A stretch of DNA of 64,000 nucleotides from Kordiimonas sp. SCSIO 12610 (GCF_024398015.1 NZ_CP073747.1:248001-312000); one strand, 5' to 3'; numbered from the stretch's first letter, positions 54,508 through 64,000 are shown. Notes: generated by a model from the sequence alone, not told the origin. A program made the numbers and translations.

Positions 54508-55230
54508 GTGGAATTTTTCATTCAACATTGTAGGATCGCATTTGAGAATAATGGCAGCATTGTTGTCTCCTTGTTCCTTGGCGGCCTGATTGGAAGCCTA
54601 ACACATTGTTCTGTCATGTGCGGGCCTCTTGTCTTTGCTCAATTAAAGCCTGATGCTAAACCAAAAAACTCCATCCTATTGCCTTATCATTTGGGACGAA
54701 TAGTAACTTACGTGGGGTTAGGTGTTGTCGCCGCTGGTTTCTCACAGTTTCTTGTGGGAACCGAAATTCAGCGCCTTGTTGCTTCTGTTCTGCTTGCTTT
54801 GGCGGGGCTGATTTTTTTGTTTCATGCTATTCCGGCCTTGAAACAACGATATAAATTCCAGTTGCCCAATGGGTATGTGAATTTGTTTCAAAGAGCAACA
54901 GGCCGAGTTTTACCTGTTTTATTGAATACTACGCATGCTCCATCGCGGTTCCTGACCGGAGTGTTGCTTGGTTTTCTTCCTTGCGGTCTTGTTGTTGCTG
55001 CGGTTATGGCGGTTGCTGCAACAGGGGATGTTTTGACCGCAGCCATCGGTATGATGGCGTTTGGAATCGGTACTGTTCCGATTCTTGTCTCTATAGGTCT
55101 TGGCGCGGAGATGATGAAATCGCGTTGGCCAAATCAAACGAAAATAGCCTCCACCTGGGCCATGGCATTCAGTGGCCTGGCTCTGATGGTGACTGGCTAT
55201 GGTCTTCTTACCTCGGGGTTAACATTATGA
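54508..55230 (+). CDS. SafE/UreH-like membrane protein, first gene of the cco operon
   Basis: A 240-residue membrane protein of the TauE/SafE-like (DsbD_2/UreH-like) group with six or so helices. The first helix carries [14 protein letters not shown]; another has [12 protein letters not shown], paired Cys/Met features that suggest metal or thiol handling. Similar genes accompany cbb3 clusters in other bacteria and are suspected in copper delivery. GTG at 54508 follows AAGGG. Its stop overlaps the ccoN start (ATGA). Confidence 0.87.
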   Translation: MEFFIQHCRIAFENNGSIVVSLFLGGLIGSLTHCSVMCGPLVFAQLKPDAKPKNSILLPYHLGRIVTYVGLGVVAAGFSQFLVGTEIQRLVASVLLALAGLIFLFHAIPALKQRYKFQLPNGYVNLFQRATGRVLPVLLNTTHAPSRFLTGVLLGFLPCGLVVAAVMAVAATGDVLTAAIGMMAFGIGTVPILVSIGLGAEMMKSRWPNQTKIASTWAMAFSGLALMVTGYGLLTSGLTL

Positions 55231-56681
55231 CCAATACTTTGGATAAACCAATTTACAATGATGACATTGTTAAGCTGTTTACGCTTGCAACAGTCTTTTG
55301 GGGGGTTGTTGGTTTTGCTGTTGGGGTGTTTATTGCACTCCAGATGGCATTTCCTGCGCTCAATATCGGTGAATATTTAACATTTGGACGATTGCGGCCT
55401 TTGCATACATCAGCGGTGATTTTCGCCTTTGGTGGTAATGCTCTGTTTGCAACCAGTTATTATTCAGTGCAGCGTACGTGCCGGACGCGGTTATGGAATG
55501 ATGGCCTATCGAAATTTACATTTTGGGGCTACCAGTTCTTCATCGTAATCGCGGCACTTGGCTATGTAACTGGTGTTACACAGGGTAAAGAATACGCAGA
55601 GCCTGAATGGTATGCGGACCTGTGGTTGACTATTGTGTGGGTTGCCTATCTGGTTGTTTTCCTGATGACACTCAAAAATCGCCAGGAACCGCATATCTAT
55701 GTAGGTAACTGGTTCTTCCTTGCATTCATCGTAACGGTAGCGGTTCTACACATAGCGAATAACGTTTCTATCCCAGTTTCCCTATTGAGCTCAAAAAGCT
55801 ATCCACTATGGGGTGGTGTTCAATCAGCGCTTATTCAGTGGTGGTATGGCCATAATGCGGTGGGCTTCTTCCTAACCGCTGGTTTCCTAGGTATTATGTA
55901 CTATTTTGTACCCAAGCGTGCAGAGCGCCCGGTTTATAGTTATAGATTGTCAATCTTGCACTTCTGGTCCTTGATCTTCATCTATATCTGGGCTGGCCCA
56001 CACCATCTTCATTACACAGCGCTTCCTGATTGGGCACAAACACTTGGTGCAACTTTCTCAATCATGCTTTGGATGCCGTCTTGGGGTGGTATGATTAACG
56101 GTATGATGACACTGTCTGGTGCTTGGCATAAACTTCGCGAAGACCCTGTACTGCGTTTCATGATCATTTCGCTTGCTTTCTACGGCATGAGTACGTTTGA
56201 AGGTCCGCTAATGTCTATCAAGACTGTGAATGCGCTTAGTCACTATACAGACTGGACTATCGGACACGTTCACTCTGGTGCATTGGGTTGGGTTGCCTTC
56301 ATCACTTTTGGTGCCATCTATCACCTTGTTCCAGCGCTCTGGAAACGCAAAGAGCTGTATTCAATGCGTCTGGTAAACATACACCTTTGGATCGCGACAA
56401 CTGGTATCGTTCTTTATATCGCAGCAATGTGGGTATCAGGTATTCTCCAAGGGTTGATGTGGCGTAAGTACGATAGCATGGGCTTCCTCGAGCATAGTTT
56501 TGTCGAGACTGTAATGGCTATGCATCCTTTCTATCTTATCCGTGTGGGTGGTGGTTTGTTATTCCTCTTGGGGTCACTGATCATGGTCTACAACATCTAT
56601 CGCACTATCAAGGGCGACTATGAGCACGCTGGCGAACCAGCAGATGCTGCCGCAAATACTCAGGAGATGGCACATGCTTAA
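55227..56681 (+). CDS. ccoN: cbb3-type cytochrome c oxidase subunit I
   Basis: The catalytic subunit with heme b and the heme b3-CuB centre in the inner membrane; it reduces oxygen at low concentration. At 484 residues it shows the haem/Cu ligands [32 protein letters not shown] and [14 protein letters not shown] at 55227 overlaps the preceding stop; the frame is open further upstream (54981) but that part overlaps the SafE gene. Confidence 0.97.
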   Translation: MTNTLDKPIYNDDIVKLFTLATVFWGVVGFAVGVFIALQMAFPALNIGEYLTFGRLRPLHTSAVIFAFGGNALFATSYYSVQRTCRTRLWNDGLSKFTFWGYQFFIVIAALGYVTGVTQGKEYAEPEWYADLWLTIVWVAYLVVFLMTLKNRQEPHIYVGNWFFLAFIVTVAVLHIANNVSIPVSLLSSKSYPLWGGVQSALIQWWYGHNAVGFFLTAGFLGIMYYFVPKRAERPVYSYRLSILHFWSLIFIYIWAGPHHLHYTALPDWAQTLGATFSIMLWMPSWGGMINGMMTLSGAWHKLREDPVLRFMIISLAFYGMSTFEGPLMSIKTVNALSHYTDWTIGHVHSGALGWVAFITFGAIYHLVPALWKRKELYSMRLVNIHLWIATTGIVLYIAAMWVSGILQGLMWRKYDSMGFLEHSFVETVMAMHPFYLIRVGGGLLFLLGSLIMVYNIYRTIKGDYEHAGEPADAAANTQEMAHA

Positions 56682-57420
56682 GCATCATGAAAAACTTGAG
56701 AAAAACTCTATCTTCTTATTAATCTGTACTGTGGTTGTCATTTCAATCGGTGGATTGGTAGAGATTTTGCCCCTCTTTAAGGTGGAAACTACTATCGAAC
56801 CGGTGAAAGGCATCAGGCCATACACACCTCTTGAGCTGGCTGGTTATAATGTATACCTGCGTGAGGGTTGTTATAATTGTCATAGCCAGCAAATTCGTCC
56901 ACTCCGCGATGAAGTAGAGCGCTATGGCCACTATTCGCTTGCGGCGGAAAGTATGTATGACCATCCATTCCAGTGGGGTTCTAAACGGACTGGCCCGGAC
57001 CTAGCGCGCGTTGGTGGTAAATATTCTGACGAATGGCATATCGAGCATATGATCAAGCCTCAGAATCTTGTACCTGAGAGTATCATGCCTCCATACCCGC
57101 ACCTTGCGGAACGTGTTCTGGATCTTAGTGACATTGGCACAGACATGAAAGTCCTCAGAATGGTAGGTGTGCCCTACACTGATGATATGATTGCCAACGC
57201 TGTGAATGACGCATATGCGCAGTCTAAGGCAGACAGCGATAACCTCGATGGTCTTTTGGATCGTTACAGCAAGGTCAATTATCGGAACTTTGATAATCAA
57301 CAGGTTACGACAGAGCTTGATGCTTTGATCGCCTACCTACAGGTATTGGGTACGATGGCTGAATTACAGGACTACAAGCCTGCAAGCCCAACATCCAGCA
57401 CAGGAGGATCAAATGATTGA
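56674..57420 (+). CDS. ccoO: cbb3 oxidase monohaem cytochrome c subunit
   Basis: Carries electrons from CcoP to CcoN. A 248-residue protein with an N-terminal membrane anchor (about 10-32), one CxxCH haem site in [18 protein letters not shown], and the axial Met region SIMPPYPHL. It overlaps ccoN by eight bases; AGGAGATGG is the SD. Confidence 0.97.
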   Translation: MLKHHEKLEKNSIFLLICTVVVISIGGLVEILPLFKVETTIEPVKGIRPYTPLELAGYNVYLREGCYNCHSQQIRPLRDEVERYGHYSLAAESMYDHPFQWGSKRTGPDLARVGGKYSDEWHIEHMIKPQNLVPESIMPPYPHLAERVLDLSDIGTDMKVLRMVGVPYTDDMIANAVNDAYAQSKADSDNLDGLLDRYSKVNYRNFDNQQVTTELDALIAYLQVLGTMAELQDYKPASPTSSTGGSND

Positions 57421-57565
57421 TTGGTTAGCGGCAAATGCCGGAGTAACCGGCTTGATGTTCTTCTTCACAGTCTTTCTTTGCATTGCGTTTTGGGCTTTTC
57501 GTCCATCCGTCAAGCAACAGATTGAAGACTATAAAAATATTCCTCTAACAGGGGACGAGAAATGA
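57413..57565 (+). CDS. ccoQ: cbb3 oxidase small subunit CcoQ/FixQ
   Basis: A 50-residue protein with one membrane helix ([18 protein letters not shown]) and a charged tail ending TGDEK, typical of CcoQ, which stabilises the complex. AGGAGG precedes its ATG. It overlaps ccoO by eight bases and its stop overlaps the ccoP start (ATGA). Short enough to be overlooked. Confidence 0.92.
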   Translation: MIDWLAANAGVTGLMFFFTVFLCIAFWAFRPSVKQQIEDYKNIPLTGDEK

Positions 57566-58434
57566 GCTCAGAAAATAGAAAAATTGATGAAGCAACTGGT
57601 ACTGAAACTACAGGGCACGAATGGGACGGTATCACCGAATTGGATACACCTATGCCTCGTTGGTGGTTGATTGTCTTCTATGCGACGGTCATTTGGGCGA
57701 TTGGTTACTGGGTTGTGTATCCAGCGTGGCCTACATTCTCTGACACAAACGAACGTGGCGGCACGATTGGTACCTCTGAATGGACGCAGTACAAACAGTT
57801 AGATGAGAGCCAGTCAGAAATTATTGCTCGTCGTGCTGAGTATCAGGGGCGTTTTGATCAGGCGAGTTTTGATGAAATTTTGAAGTCGGAGGATTTATAT
57901 GCTTTTGCCCTTGCGGGCGGCAATTCTGCCTTCAAAGATAACTGCGCGACTTGTCATGGTACAGGCGGTGCCGGAGCACCTGGTTATCCTAACCTTAATG
58001 ATGATGAATGGTTATGGGGTGGTACTGTTGGTGATATCCATCAGACAATCCAGTACGGCATTCGCTCTGGTAATGATCAGGAACGTTTCTCAGAGATGCC
58101 GGCCTTTGCTGAATTATTGGCTGCTAATGAAGTCGAATCAATTGCTGACTTTATCGTAGCCAAAGCATCACAGCAGTCACTTCCTGATGAAGGACGTCAA
58201 TTATATCTGGATAACTGTGCAACGTGTCACGGTGATAATACCCAGGGTGACCGTGAATTTGGTGCTCCCAATCTCTCTGATGCGATTTGGCTCTATGCTG
58301 ATGACCGTGCGGCAATTGTGCGCCAGATTAAAAATCCCAAGCATGGTATTATGCCTGCATGGGAGCATCGTCTGAGCCCAAGTACAATGCGTCAACTAGC
58401 GATTTATGTTCATTCGCTAGGTGGTGGTGAGTAG
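57562..58434 (+). CDS. ccoP: cbb3 oxidase dihaem cytochrome c subunit
   Basis: Receives electrons from the cytochrome c pool. A 290-residue protein with a FixP_N domain (GHEWDGITELDTPMPRWW, membrane helix about 35-57) and two cytochrome c domains with CATCHGTGG and CATCHGDNTQG; axial Met in EMPAFAE and GIMPAWEH. Four-base overlap with ccoQ. Confidence 0.97.
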   Translation: MSSENRKIDEATGTETTGHEWDGITELDTPMPRWWLIVFYATVIWAIGYWVVYPAWPTFSDTNERGGTIGTSEWTQYKQLDESQSEIIARRAEYQGRFDQASFDEILKSEDLYAFALAGGNSAFKDNCATCHGTGGAGAPGYPNLNDDEWLWGGTVGDIHQTIQYGIRSGNDQERFSEMPAFAELLAANEVESIADFIVAKASQQSLPDEGRQLYLDNCATCHGDNTQGDREFGAPNLSDAIWLYADDRAAIVRQIKNPKHGIMPAWEHRLSPSTMRQLAIYVHSLGGGE

Positions 58435-58452
58435 GAAATAACGAGGATAATC

Positions 58453-59883
58453 ATGGCTGATAATGCGGTACCTTTAAAACTTTTTGAAAAGAAAGAACGC
58501 ATTTTCCCTAAGCGCGTTTGGGGGAAATACCGCCAGATGAAATGGATTGCCATGATTATCCTTTTGGGGATCTATTATCTGGCTCCTTTCCTGCGCTGGG
58601 ATCGGGGGGAGCATGCCCCTGATCAGGCAATCTTGATCGATATGTCAGCGCAGAGGGCTTATTTCTTCTTTATCGAAATTTGGCCCCAAGAGATTTATTA
58701 TATTACGGGCATATTGATCGCAGCCGCGATCGGGCTGTTTATGGTGACGTCACTATTTGGTCGTGTTTGGTGCGGTTACGGTTGCCCGCAAACGGTTTGG
58801 ACAGACTTATTTGTCTGGGTCGAGCGCATTATTCAGGGTGACCGGGCAAAACGGGCGAAACTATATAAAGCGCCTTGGTCTTTTGAAAAACTTTGGAAGC
58901 TCGGTCTTACGCATGCGATCTGGATCATTATTGGCCTGTTTACAGGCGGTGCATGGGTTTTCTATTTCAATGATGCCCCTACCTTAATCGAACAGATTAT
59001 GCATTTTGATGTTCCGATGGCAGTTATGGTCTGGATCATCGCGCTTACTTTCTCAACATATATAATGGCAGGTTTTGCGCGTGAGCAAGTTTGCACCTAT
59101 ATGTGCCCCTACGCACGCTTTCAATCTGCGATGTTTGATAAAAGCACACTTATCATCAGCTATGATGATGTCCGCGGCGAAAGCCGAGGCAAGCATAAAA
59201 AGGGCGAAAGCTGGGAAGGTCGTGGCCATTGTATTGATTGCACGGCATGTGTTCAGGTGTGCCCGATGGGTATTGATATCCGTGATGGCCTTCAAATGGA
59301 ATGTATCGCATGCGGATTATGTGTGGATGCCTGTGATGACATTATGGAGAAAATCGACCTCCCAAAAGGGTTGATTCGTTACGATACAACTGAAAACAAA
59401 GAAAACCGTCTCAAAGGATGGGCTGAACGTGTCACGTTACTCCGTCCGCGCACATTCTATTACGGTGTGGTCCTGAGCTTGGTCTTCGGCGCGATCATTT
59501 ATGGTTTGACCCACAGAACTGAAAGCGAATTACACGTACTGCATGACCGCAATCCACTATTTGTAAAATTGGCAAGTGGTGAAATTCGCAACGGATATGA
59601 TATTAAAATCCTGAATAAAACTCATGAAGATATGACCTTTAAACTTCAGGCAGAAGGTATTGAAGGGCTCTCACTACGTGTACAAGGCACGGGTGACTTA
59701 AACCCTGAAGGGCTGAATGTTTTTGCAGACAGTATCGGGCATTTCCGGGTTTTTGTAACAGCTCCAAAGCAACTGAAAAACCGTGAGAATATTATTTTCA
59801 CTGCAACAGAAGTTGGTGATCGGGACAACGGTGACATAATCGGAGCAACGTATGAAAGCACTTTTGTGAGTGACAGACAATGA
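58453..59883 (+). CDS. ccoG: Cytochrome oxidase accessory protein CcoG (FixG/RdxA)
   Basis: A 476-residue polyferredoxin, reported as a Cu(II) reductase for cbb3 assembly. Several membrane segments, CGYGCPQTVW, EQVCTYMCPYARFQ, and a double 4Fe-4S motif (CIDCTACVQVCPMGI and CIACGLCVDACD), then a periplasmic C-terminal Ig-like domain. It lies 18 bases after ccoP. Confidence 0.96.
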   Translation: MADNAVPLKLFEKKERIFPKRVWGKYRQMKWIAMIILLGIYYLAPFLRWDRGEHAPDQAILIDMSAQRAYFFFIEIWPQEIYYITGILIAAAIGLFMVTSLFGRVWCGYGCPQTVWTDLFVWVERIIQGDRAKRAKLYKAPWSFEKLWKLGLTHAIWIIIGLFTGGAWVFYFNDAPTLIEQIMHFDVPMAVMVWIIALTFSTYIMAGFAREQVCTYMCPYARFQSAMFDKSTLIISYDDVRGESRGKHKKGESWEGRGHCIDCTACVQVCPMGIDIRDGLQMECIACGLCVDACDDIMEKIDLPKGLIRYDTTENKENRLKGWAERVTLLRPRTFYYGVVLSLVFGAIIYGLTHRTESELHVLHDRNPLFVKLASGEIRNGYDIKILNKTHEDMTFKLQAEGIEGLSLRVQGTGDLNPEGLNVFADSIGHFRVFVTAPKQLKNRENIIFTATEVGDRDNGDIIGATYESTFVSDRQ

Positions 59884-60383
59884 CAGTTTCAATGCATATG
59901 AATGATAAAAACCCTTCTTCAGGGCCACGTCCCTCAGACAAGTGGATACCGTGGTATTTTGTCGCTTTCTTTGTTTTTCTTGCGATTGTAAATGTAATTT
60001 TTATCTACATTGCCTCTAGTACCCATAGTGGTGTGGTTACTGACCATGCCTATGCTGAGGGACTTCGTTACAATGAAACCATAGCGGCGGCCAAAGCGCA
60101 GGAACAATTGGGATGGCTGAATGAGATCACAGTCAAAAAGGATGTAATCACCTTTAGTCTTCGCGACAGTGAAAACGCGTTAAATGGTGCGTCTGTAACA
60201 GCAGAATTTGTCAATCCAACACGTTCAGGCGAAGACTTTAGCCTTAGTCTGAAAGAAATGGGCAATGGTGTGTATGAAGCGGAACTCCCATCAGGTATCA
60301 TAGGCCAGTGGGATGTTAGGATGCAGGTAGAATGGCAACAGATACAATATCAAACCAGCAAGCGCATCGTTATAGCGGCTTAA
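59880..60383 (+). CDS. ccoH: FixH/CcoH assembly protein
   Basis: A 167-residue protein with one membrane helix (about 23-45, WYFVAFFVFLAIVNVIFIY) and a FixH domain, including YAEGLRYNETIAAAKAQEQLGW. Required for cbb3 assembly in related species. Four-base overlap with ccoG and a 52-base overlap with ccoI. Confidence 0.93.
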   Translation: MTVSMHMNDKNPSSGPRPSDKWIPWYFVAFFVFLAIVNVIFIYIASSTHSGVVTDHAYAEGLRYNETIAAAKAQEQLGWLNEITVKKDVITFSLRDSENALNGASVTAEFVNPTRSGEDFSLSLKEMGNGVYEAELPSGIIGQWDVRMQVEWQQIQYQTSKRIVIAA

Positions 60384-62668
60384 AAGCCTGTAAGCATTGC
60401 GGGACCAAAATTGAAGGCGGCGATTTTTGTTGTAGCGGCTGTGAAAGTGCATTCGCGGTTTTGAAGGCGAATGATGTATCGGAAAAACCTGCCATTTTCT
60501 CACCGTTTGCTGTTGCTCATGACGACAATAATACTCTCGAGTTAAATGTAGAGGGTGTTCACTGCGCGTCGTGTATCCGGCTTATTGAAAATGCGTTAAT
60601 GGAAGAAGATGCCGTTAGCATGGCGCGGGTCAATATGACGACGGAACGCCTGAAATTTGAATGGGCTGGTGAAATTGCCTTAGCTGATAAATATGCCCAA
60701 AAGGTCATTGACCTTGGCTATAATTTGAAGCCCTTGGCACAAGAACAAACGCAGCATAATGATAATTCAGAAAAAAGATTGCTGAAAGCCATTGCCATTG
60801 CGGGGTTTGCCGCTGGCAACCTTATGCTTTTATCTGTTGGCCTGTGGACCAGTACGACAGAGATTATGGGGGCAGCAACCAAGGACTTTCTTCACTGGAT
60901 ATCGGCGACGATTGCCCTTCCTGCTGTTATCTATTCAGGGATGCCATTTTTTAAATCCGCGGCAAAGGTGATCCGCGCTGGCCACACCAATATGGATGTT
61001 CCTATATCGCTTGCGGTTATCCTGGCGTCTGTGATGAGCATTTCTGAAACCCTGCGCAGCGGCGATCATGTATATTTCGATTCTGCTGCAATGCTGTTGT
61101 TTTTCCTTTTGATTGGCCGGTATCTGGATATTCGCGCGAAAGGAAAAGCCCGTCAGTCTGCATCCAAACTGTTGTCACGGTTATCCGGGACAGCGCTCGT
61201 GAAAGAGCGCGATGGTAATTTCCGTGATGTTCCCCTTAGGGACTTGCAGGCAGGTATGAATATTCTTGTTTCAGCAGGCGAAAATATTCCCGCTGATGGC
61301 ACTGTTGTTAACGGTATCAGTCAAATTGATATGTCGCTGATCACAGGGGAAACGGTCCCTGAAACCGTGAATGTCGATGCACGAGTATTTGCGGGGACTG
61401 TAAATATTGACGCTCCTATCGAAATTGCGGTCACAAAGGCCAATGACAAAAGCCTGTTAAGTGAAATTGTTAAAATGATGGAGGTAGCGGAGCAGGGATC
61501 AGCGAAATATGTGCGGCTCGCGGACCGTGCTGCCAGTTTGTATACGCCAGTTGTTCACACCTTCGGTCTTTTGACATTTATCGGTTGGTGGCTTTTGGCG
61601 GGAAGTGAGTGGCAGGTTGCGCTTTTACATGCGGTAACCGTTTTGATCATTACTTGCCCGTGTGCGCTTGGGCTTGCTGTACCTGTTGTGCAGGTTTTGG
61701 CAAGCGGACGTTTGATGCGCAAAGGTATTCTATTGAAATCTGGTGATGCCCTGGAGCGTTTGGCAAATATTGATGCCATTGTGTTTGATAAAACCGGGAC
61801 ACTAACACTTGGCCATCCAGAGCTGACGTCTAAGTTTCATGAAAATGAAACGCATCGGTTAGCAGCCTCCATTGCGGCTGCCAGTAAGCACCCGCTCTCC
61901 CGCGCGCTCTTGAGATCATATGACGGTGCGCTTCTTGACCTGAAAGGTGAGGTAAGAGAAATTCCGGGCAAAGGATTAGAATATAGCTATGAAGGTCAAA
62001 CGGTTCGTCTAGGCAAGCAAAGTTGGTGTGCCCCTGATGTTTCGTATAGTGAAACTAATGTTTACGGTTTGGAGTTATGGTTTACAGAGGAAGGTAAATC
62101 ACCCGTGCGGTTCATCTTTGAGGATCAACCGCGCGCTGACGCCAAGGATGTTGTAGAGACGATCCATAAACTTGGTATTGCTACACATCTGGTTTCTGGC
62201 GACCGTGAGGGTATTGCCGCAAAAATGGCAACTGAACTTGGAATTGACACAGCCTATGGTCAGGTGTCGCCGATAGAGAAAACACAGTATATACAAAAGC
62301 TAAAGGATGCTGGCTTAAAAGTTGCCATGATTGGTGATGGGCTTAATGACGCGCCAGCACTTGCGAGCGCTGATGTATCATTATCACCATCGAGCGCTGT
62401 AGATATTAGCCAAAACACGGCTGATATTGTCTTTCAAGGGAATGAATTGGCCCCGATAATTGAAGCAATTAGGGTAGCAAAATTTTCGACAAAACTGGTT
62501 CATCAAAACTTTGGGTTGGCGGTGCTGTATAATTTGGTGGCCATCCCGCTTGCAATTCTTGGGTATGTAACTCCGCTGGTTGCTGCTATTGCGATGTCAG
62601 GGTCATCATTGGTAGTGATCTTTAATGCCTTCAGGCTTAATTTGATGCGCGCTTATAAAGGAAAATAA
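60332..62668 (+). CDS. ccoI: Copper-exporting P-type ATPase for cbb3 assembly
   Basis: Exports copper for the CuB centre. At 778 residues it has an N-terminal cysteine cluster (CKHCGTKIEGGDFCCSGC), an HMA domain with GVHCASC, the ion channel motif CPCALGLA, the phosphorylation site DKTGTLTLG, SKHPLSRALL in the N-domain and GDGLNDAPAL. The ATG at 60332 lies 52 bases inside ccoH, a long overlap, but the cysteine-rich N-terminus fits the family. Confidence 0.95.
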   Translation: MATDTISNQQAHRYSGLKACKHCGTKIEGGDFCCSGCESAFAVLKANDVSEKPAIFSPFAVAHDDNNTLELNVEGVHCASCIRLIENALMEEDAVSMARVNMTTERLKFEWAGEIALADKYAQKVIDLGYNLKPLAQEQTQHNDNSEKRLLKAIAIAGFAAGNLMLLSVGLWTSTTEIMGAATKDFLHWISATIALPAVIYSGMPFFKSAAKVIRAGHTNMDVPISLAVILASVMSISETLRSGDHVYFDSAAMLLFFLLIGRYLDIRAKGKARQSASKLLSRLSGTALVKERDGNFRDVPLRDLQAGMNILVSAGENIPADGTVVNGISQIDMSLITGETVPETVNVDARVFAGTVNIDAPIEIAVTKANDKSLLSEIVKMMEVAEQGSAKYVRLADRAASLYTPVVHTFGLLTFIGWWLLAGSEWQVALLHAVTVLIITCPCALGLAVPVVQVLASGRLMRKGILLKSGDALERLANIDAIVFDKTGTLTLGHPELTSKFHENETHRLAASIAAASKHPLSRALLRSYDGALLDLKGEVREIPGKGLEYSYEGQTVRLGKQSWCAPDVSYSETNVYGLELWFTEEGKSPVRFIFEDQPRADAKDVVETIHKLGIATHLVSGDREGIAAKMATELGIDTAYGQVSPIEKTQYIQKLKDAGLKVAMIGDGLNDAPALASADVSLSPSSAVDISQNTADIVFQGNELAPIIEAIRVAKFSTKLVHQNFGLAVLYNLVAIPLAILGYVTPLVAAIAMSGSSLVVIFNAFRLNLMRAYKGK

Positions 62669-62670
62669 TT

Positions 62671-62814
62671 ATGGATGCTTTGGTATATTTAATTCCACTC
62701 GCACTTGGCCTTGGCGGTTTAGGCCTTGGGGCATTCCTTTGGAGCATGAAAAACGGTCAGTACGAAGATTTAGACGGCGCAGCACACCGTATATTGCTGG
62801 ACGATGACGAATAG
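62671..62814 (+). CDS. ccoS: cbb3 maturation protein CcoS
   Basis: A 47-residue protein with one helix (LVYLIPLALGLGGLGLGAFLW) and the CcoS tail SMKNGQYEDLDGAAHRILLDDD (quoted as QYEDLDGAAHRILLDDD), typical of the family needed to insert cofactors. It follows ccoI by two bases and ends the operon. Confidence 0.93.
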   Translation: MDALVYLIPLALGLGGLGLGAFLWSMKNGQYEDLDGAAHRILLDDDE

Positions 62815-62829
62815 AGGCGTTTCTTTACC

Positions 62830-63561
62830 TTAGGCGTGATCGCCGCAGGGAAATTCACCAGCGCAAGCGTTACAAGTATATGTGGACAAAGCTTCGACAC
62901 TCGGGATTGATACAGTCTTGCCAGAAACAGAAATACCCGTTTCATTTTTAAGTGTTTTTAAAGCACGGGAAAATGTTTCTCCCTTCATGCTCAGGTTTGA
63001 AGCAATCAGTGATTTATCATAGGGCAGGAATATATCTTGTTCGTCATTCGCGTCCTGATCGCATAATTTCAGCATAAAACATCCAATACGCTGCGACGCG
63101 GTTTGAAAATTAATATGCTCTTTTTCCGTCAGCTGTTGCTTGTATTTGTTCGACATTGAAAGAATAACATTCAAAGCCGTTTTATGATCGTTTTGAATAA
63201 TATCGACCCACATATCATTGGGCAGCCGGACCATTTTGGTCTCAGTGGTTGTTGTAGCGGAATAGCTATAGGTTTCCTGCTGAAGGCCCGCAACATCACC
63301 AAAAGTGCGACCAACACTAACCATGTCAAGTGTTGCTTCATCGCCGTCTTCCGTTATTCGGCTCAGGCGCACCCACCCGTCCAGAATAAAGTAAAAATTC
63401 TCAGCTTCTTCACCGTGTAAAAAGAGGGTTTCCCCTTTTTTCGCTTTGATACCAACACACGCAACCCAAAGCTTCTTAAAAGTTTCTTCGCTTAAATCCT
63501 TAAAGAGCACATGGGTGCTTAGGGTGTTACGAATATCAGCGGTTAGTGATTGAAGTTGCAT
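62830..63561 (-). CDS. Crp/Fnr-family regulator with C-terminal cysteines
   Basis: A 243-residue regulator with a cyclic-nucleotide-type beta-barrel (about 18-130, KKGETLFLHGEEAENFYFILDGWVRL) and a C-terminal winged helix (PYDKSLIASNLSMKGETFSRALKTL). It lacks the N-terminal cysteines of FNR. Instead the last 15 residues hold CNACAGEFPCGDHA, a CxxC-x5-C arrangement that could bind a metal or haem. Convergent with the cco operon; it is the natural candidate to act at the 54426 box, though this is inferred. ATG at 63561 is preferred to a TTG at 63582. Confidence 0.88.
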   Translation of the reverse strand: MQLQSLTADIRNTLSTHVLFKDLSEETFKKLWVACVGIKAKKGETLFLHGEEAENFYFILDGWVRLSRITEDGDEATLDMVSVGRTFGDVAGLQQETYSYSATTTTETKMVRLPNDMWVDIIQNDHKTALNVILSMSNKYKQQLTEKEHINFQTASQRIGCFMLKLCDQDANDEQDIFLPYDKSLIASNLSMKGETFSRALKTLKNETGISVSGKTVSIPSVEALSTYTCNACAGEFPCGDHA

Positions 63562-63703
63562 GAATTTTGACCCCAAATTCAAACTGTAAAAGATATGTTT
63601 CCATACAATAATATTTGGCTATTGTAACAAATTCGAATGTATCTTGCCAAGAGACATATGACCGCAATGACGATCGCGGCGAAAACCCGAGAGGATTGAG
63701 AGT

Positions 63704-64000
63704 ATGACATCAACCAATGAAGCCTTTATTTGCGATGGTATACGGACACCTATTGGCCGATATGGGGGAAGCCTTTCGGGAATTCGGGCGGATGATCTTG
63801 CGGCTATCCCGTTAAGGGCGCTAATGGAGCGAAACCCCAACATTGATTGGTCGCGGGTTGATGATGTGATCATGGGTGCTGCTAATCAATCAGGTGAAGA
63901 CAACCGCAATGTTGCGAGGATGGCATCGCTTTTGGCCGGGATGGATACTTCGGTTCCTGGTTGTACGATTAATCGTTTGTGCGGGTCGGGAATGGATGCG
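63704..64000 (+). CDS. pcaF: Acetyl-CoA acyltransferase, likely 3-oxoadipyl-CoA thiolase (3' partial)
   Basis: The first 99 residues of a thiolase, open to the window edge. The start IRTPIGRYGGSLSGIRADDLAAIPLRAL and GEDNRNVARMA, and the catalytic Cys block INRLCGSGMDA, fit the PcaF-type group that ends aromatic catabolism at succinyl-CoA and acetyl-CoA (quoted as blocks RTPIGRYGGSLSG and DDLAAIPLRAL). A general beta-ketothiolase remains possible. GAGAG precedes the ATG. Confidence 0.85.
   Translation, partial: MTSTNEAFICDGIRTPIGRYGGSLSGIRADDLAAIPLRALMERNPNIDWSRVDDVIMGAANQSGEDNRNVARMASLLAGMDTSVPGCTINRLCGSGMDA

Noticed and set aside
54981-55226. N-terminal extension of ccoN
   Set aside because: It overlaps the SafE gene and gives a Cys/Gly-rich sequence unlike CcoN; the ATG at 55227 fits the family.
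1-64000. tRNA, rRNA, transposase or prophage genes
   Set aside because: None seen on reading; the window reads as ordinary chromosome.

Overview
The window looks like a chromosomal segment of a free-living, probably marine alphaproteobacterium with AT-leaning coding sequence. The evidence is the very large NAD-glutamate dehydrogenase, an OlsB-type ornithine lipid acyltransferase, an SDHAF4-type succinate dehydrogenase assembly factor, a DUF6460 protein, a complete cbb3 oxidase cluster under an FNR/FixK-type box, and a 3-oxoadipyl-CoA thiolase. Kordiimonadales or a nearby order is my best guess, but no marker here settles it. I saw no rRNA, tRNA, CRISPR array, insertion sequence or prophage. 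The first gene is cut at its 5' end and the last at its 3' end.

Layout. 2-3128: C-terminal half of NAD-glutamate dehydrogenase and a small membrane-anchored protein. 3203-6057 (minus): LysR regulator, glutathionyl-hydroquinone reductase and pirin, a likely quinone/electrophile detoxification unit. 6168-7357: a membrane-embedded XRE regulator with phased upstream motifs, then a frameshifted SEC-C gene remnant. 7480-10151 (minus): thrS-infC; infC appears to start at a rare ATA codon. 10319-22360: an ABHD10-like hydrolase, a giant repeat-rich RTX protein (minus), and divergently a type I secretion operon of two different ABC subunits plus an HlyD adaptor. 22364-27441: nth, a membrane-anchored M20 peptidase and a three-part TRAP transporter. 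27472-33888: a small PH-like protein, a HIT protein, and the minus-strand run rsmB, rpe, heparinase-like, purH. 33989-42633: a hotdog-like protein, AmpG-type permease, olsB, a group of small envelope or unknown genes, adenosine kinase, htpX, a CPBP protease and a short SDHAF4 gene.

42651-46017 (minus) holds a HerA-type ATPase followed by a 566-residue protein I cannot assign; it is the best candidate here for an undescribed two-gene system. 46143-53255 carries an MFS transporter, a DUF481 outer-membrane protein, YjbQ, an Hsp20, two divergent SPOR-type repeat proteins, and an orphan ParA with a ribbon-helix-helix partner. 53550-62814 holds a glutaminyl cyclotransferase and one long operon, SafE-like-ccoNOQPGHIS, preceded by a perfect TTGAC-N4-GTCAA box. 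A Crp/Fnr regulator with an unusual cysteine-containing C-terminus lies convergent at its end. The window closes with the start of pcaF.

Working together: the cco cluster encodes a microaerobic terminal oxidase with its copper and assembly factors, and the adjacent Crp/Fnr protein is the obvious candidate to act at the box upstream. The RTX protein and the divergent ABC/ABC/HlyD genes form a cargo-exporter pair lacking only the outer-membrane channel. Several genes missed by ATG-biased calling (infC N-terminus, SDHAF4, ccoQ, ccoS) are given with their likely starts.
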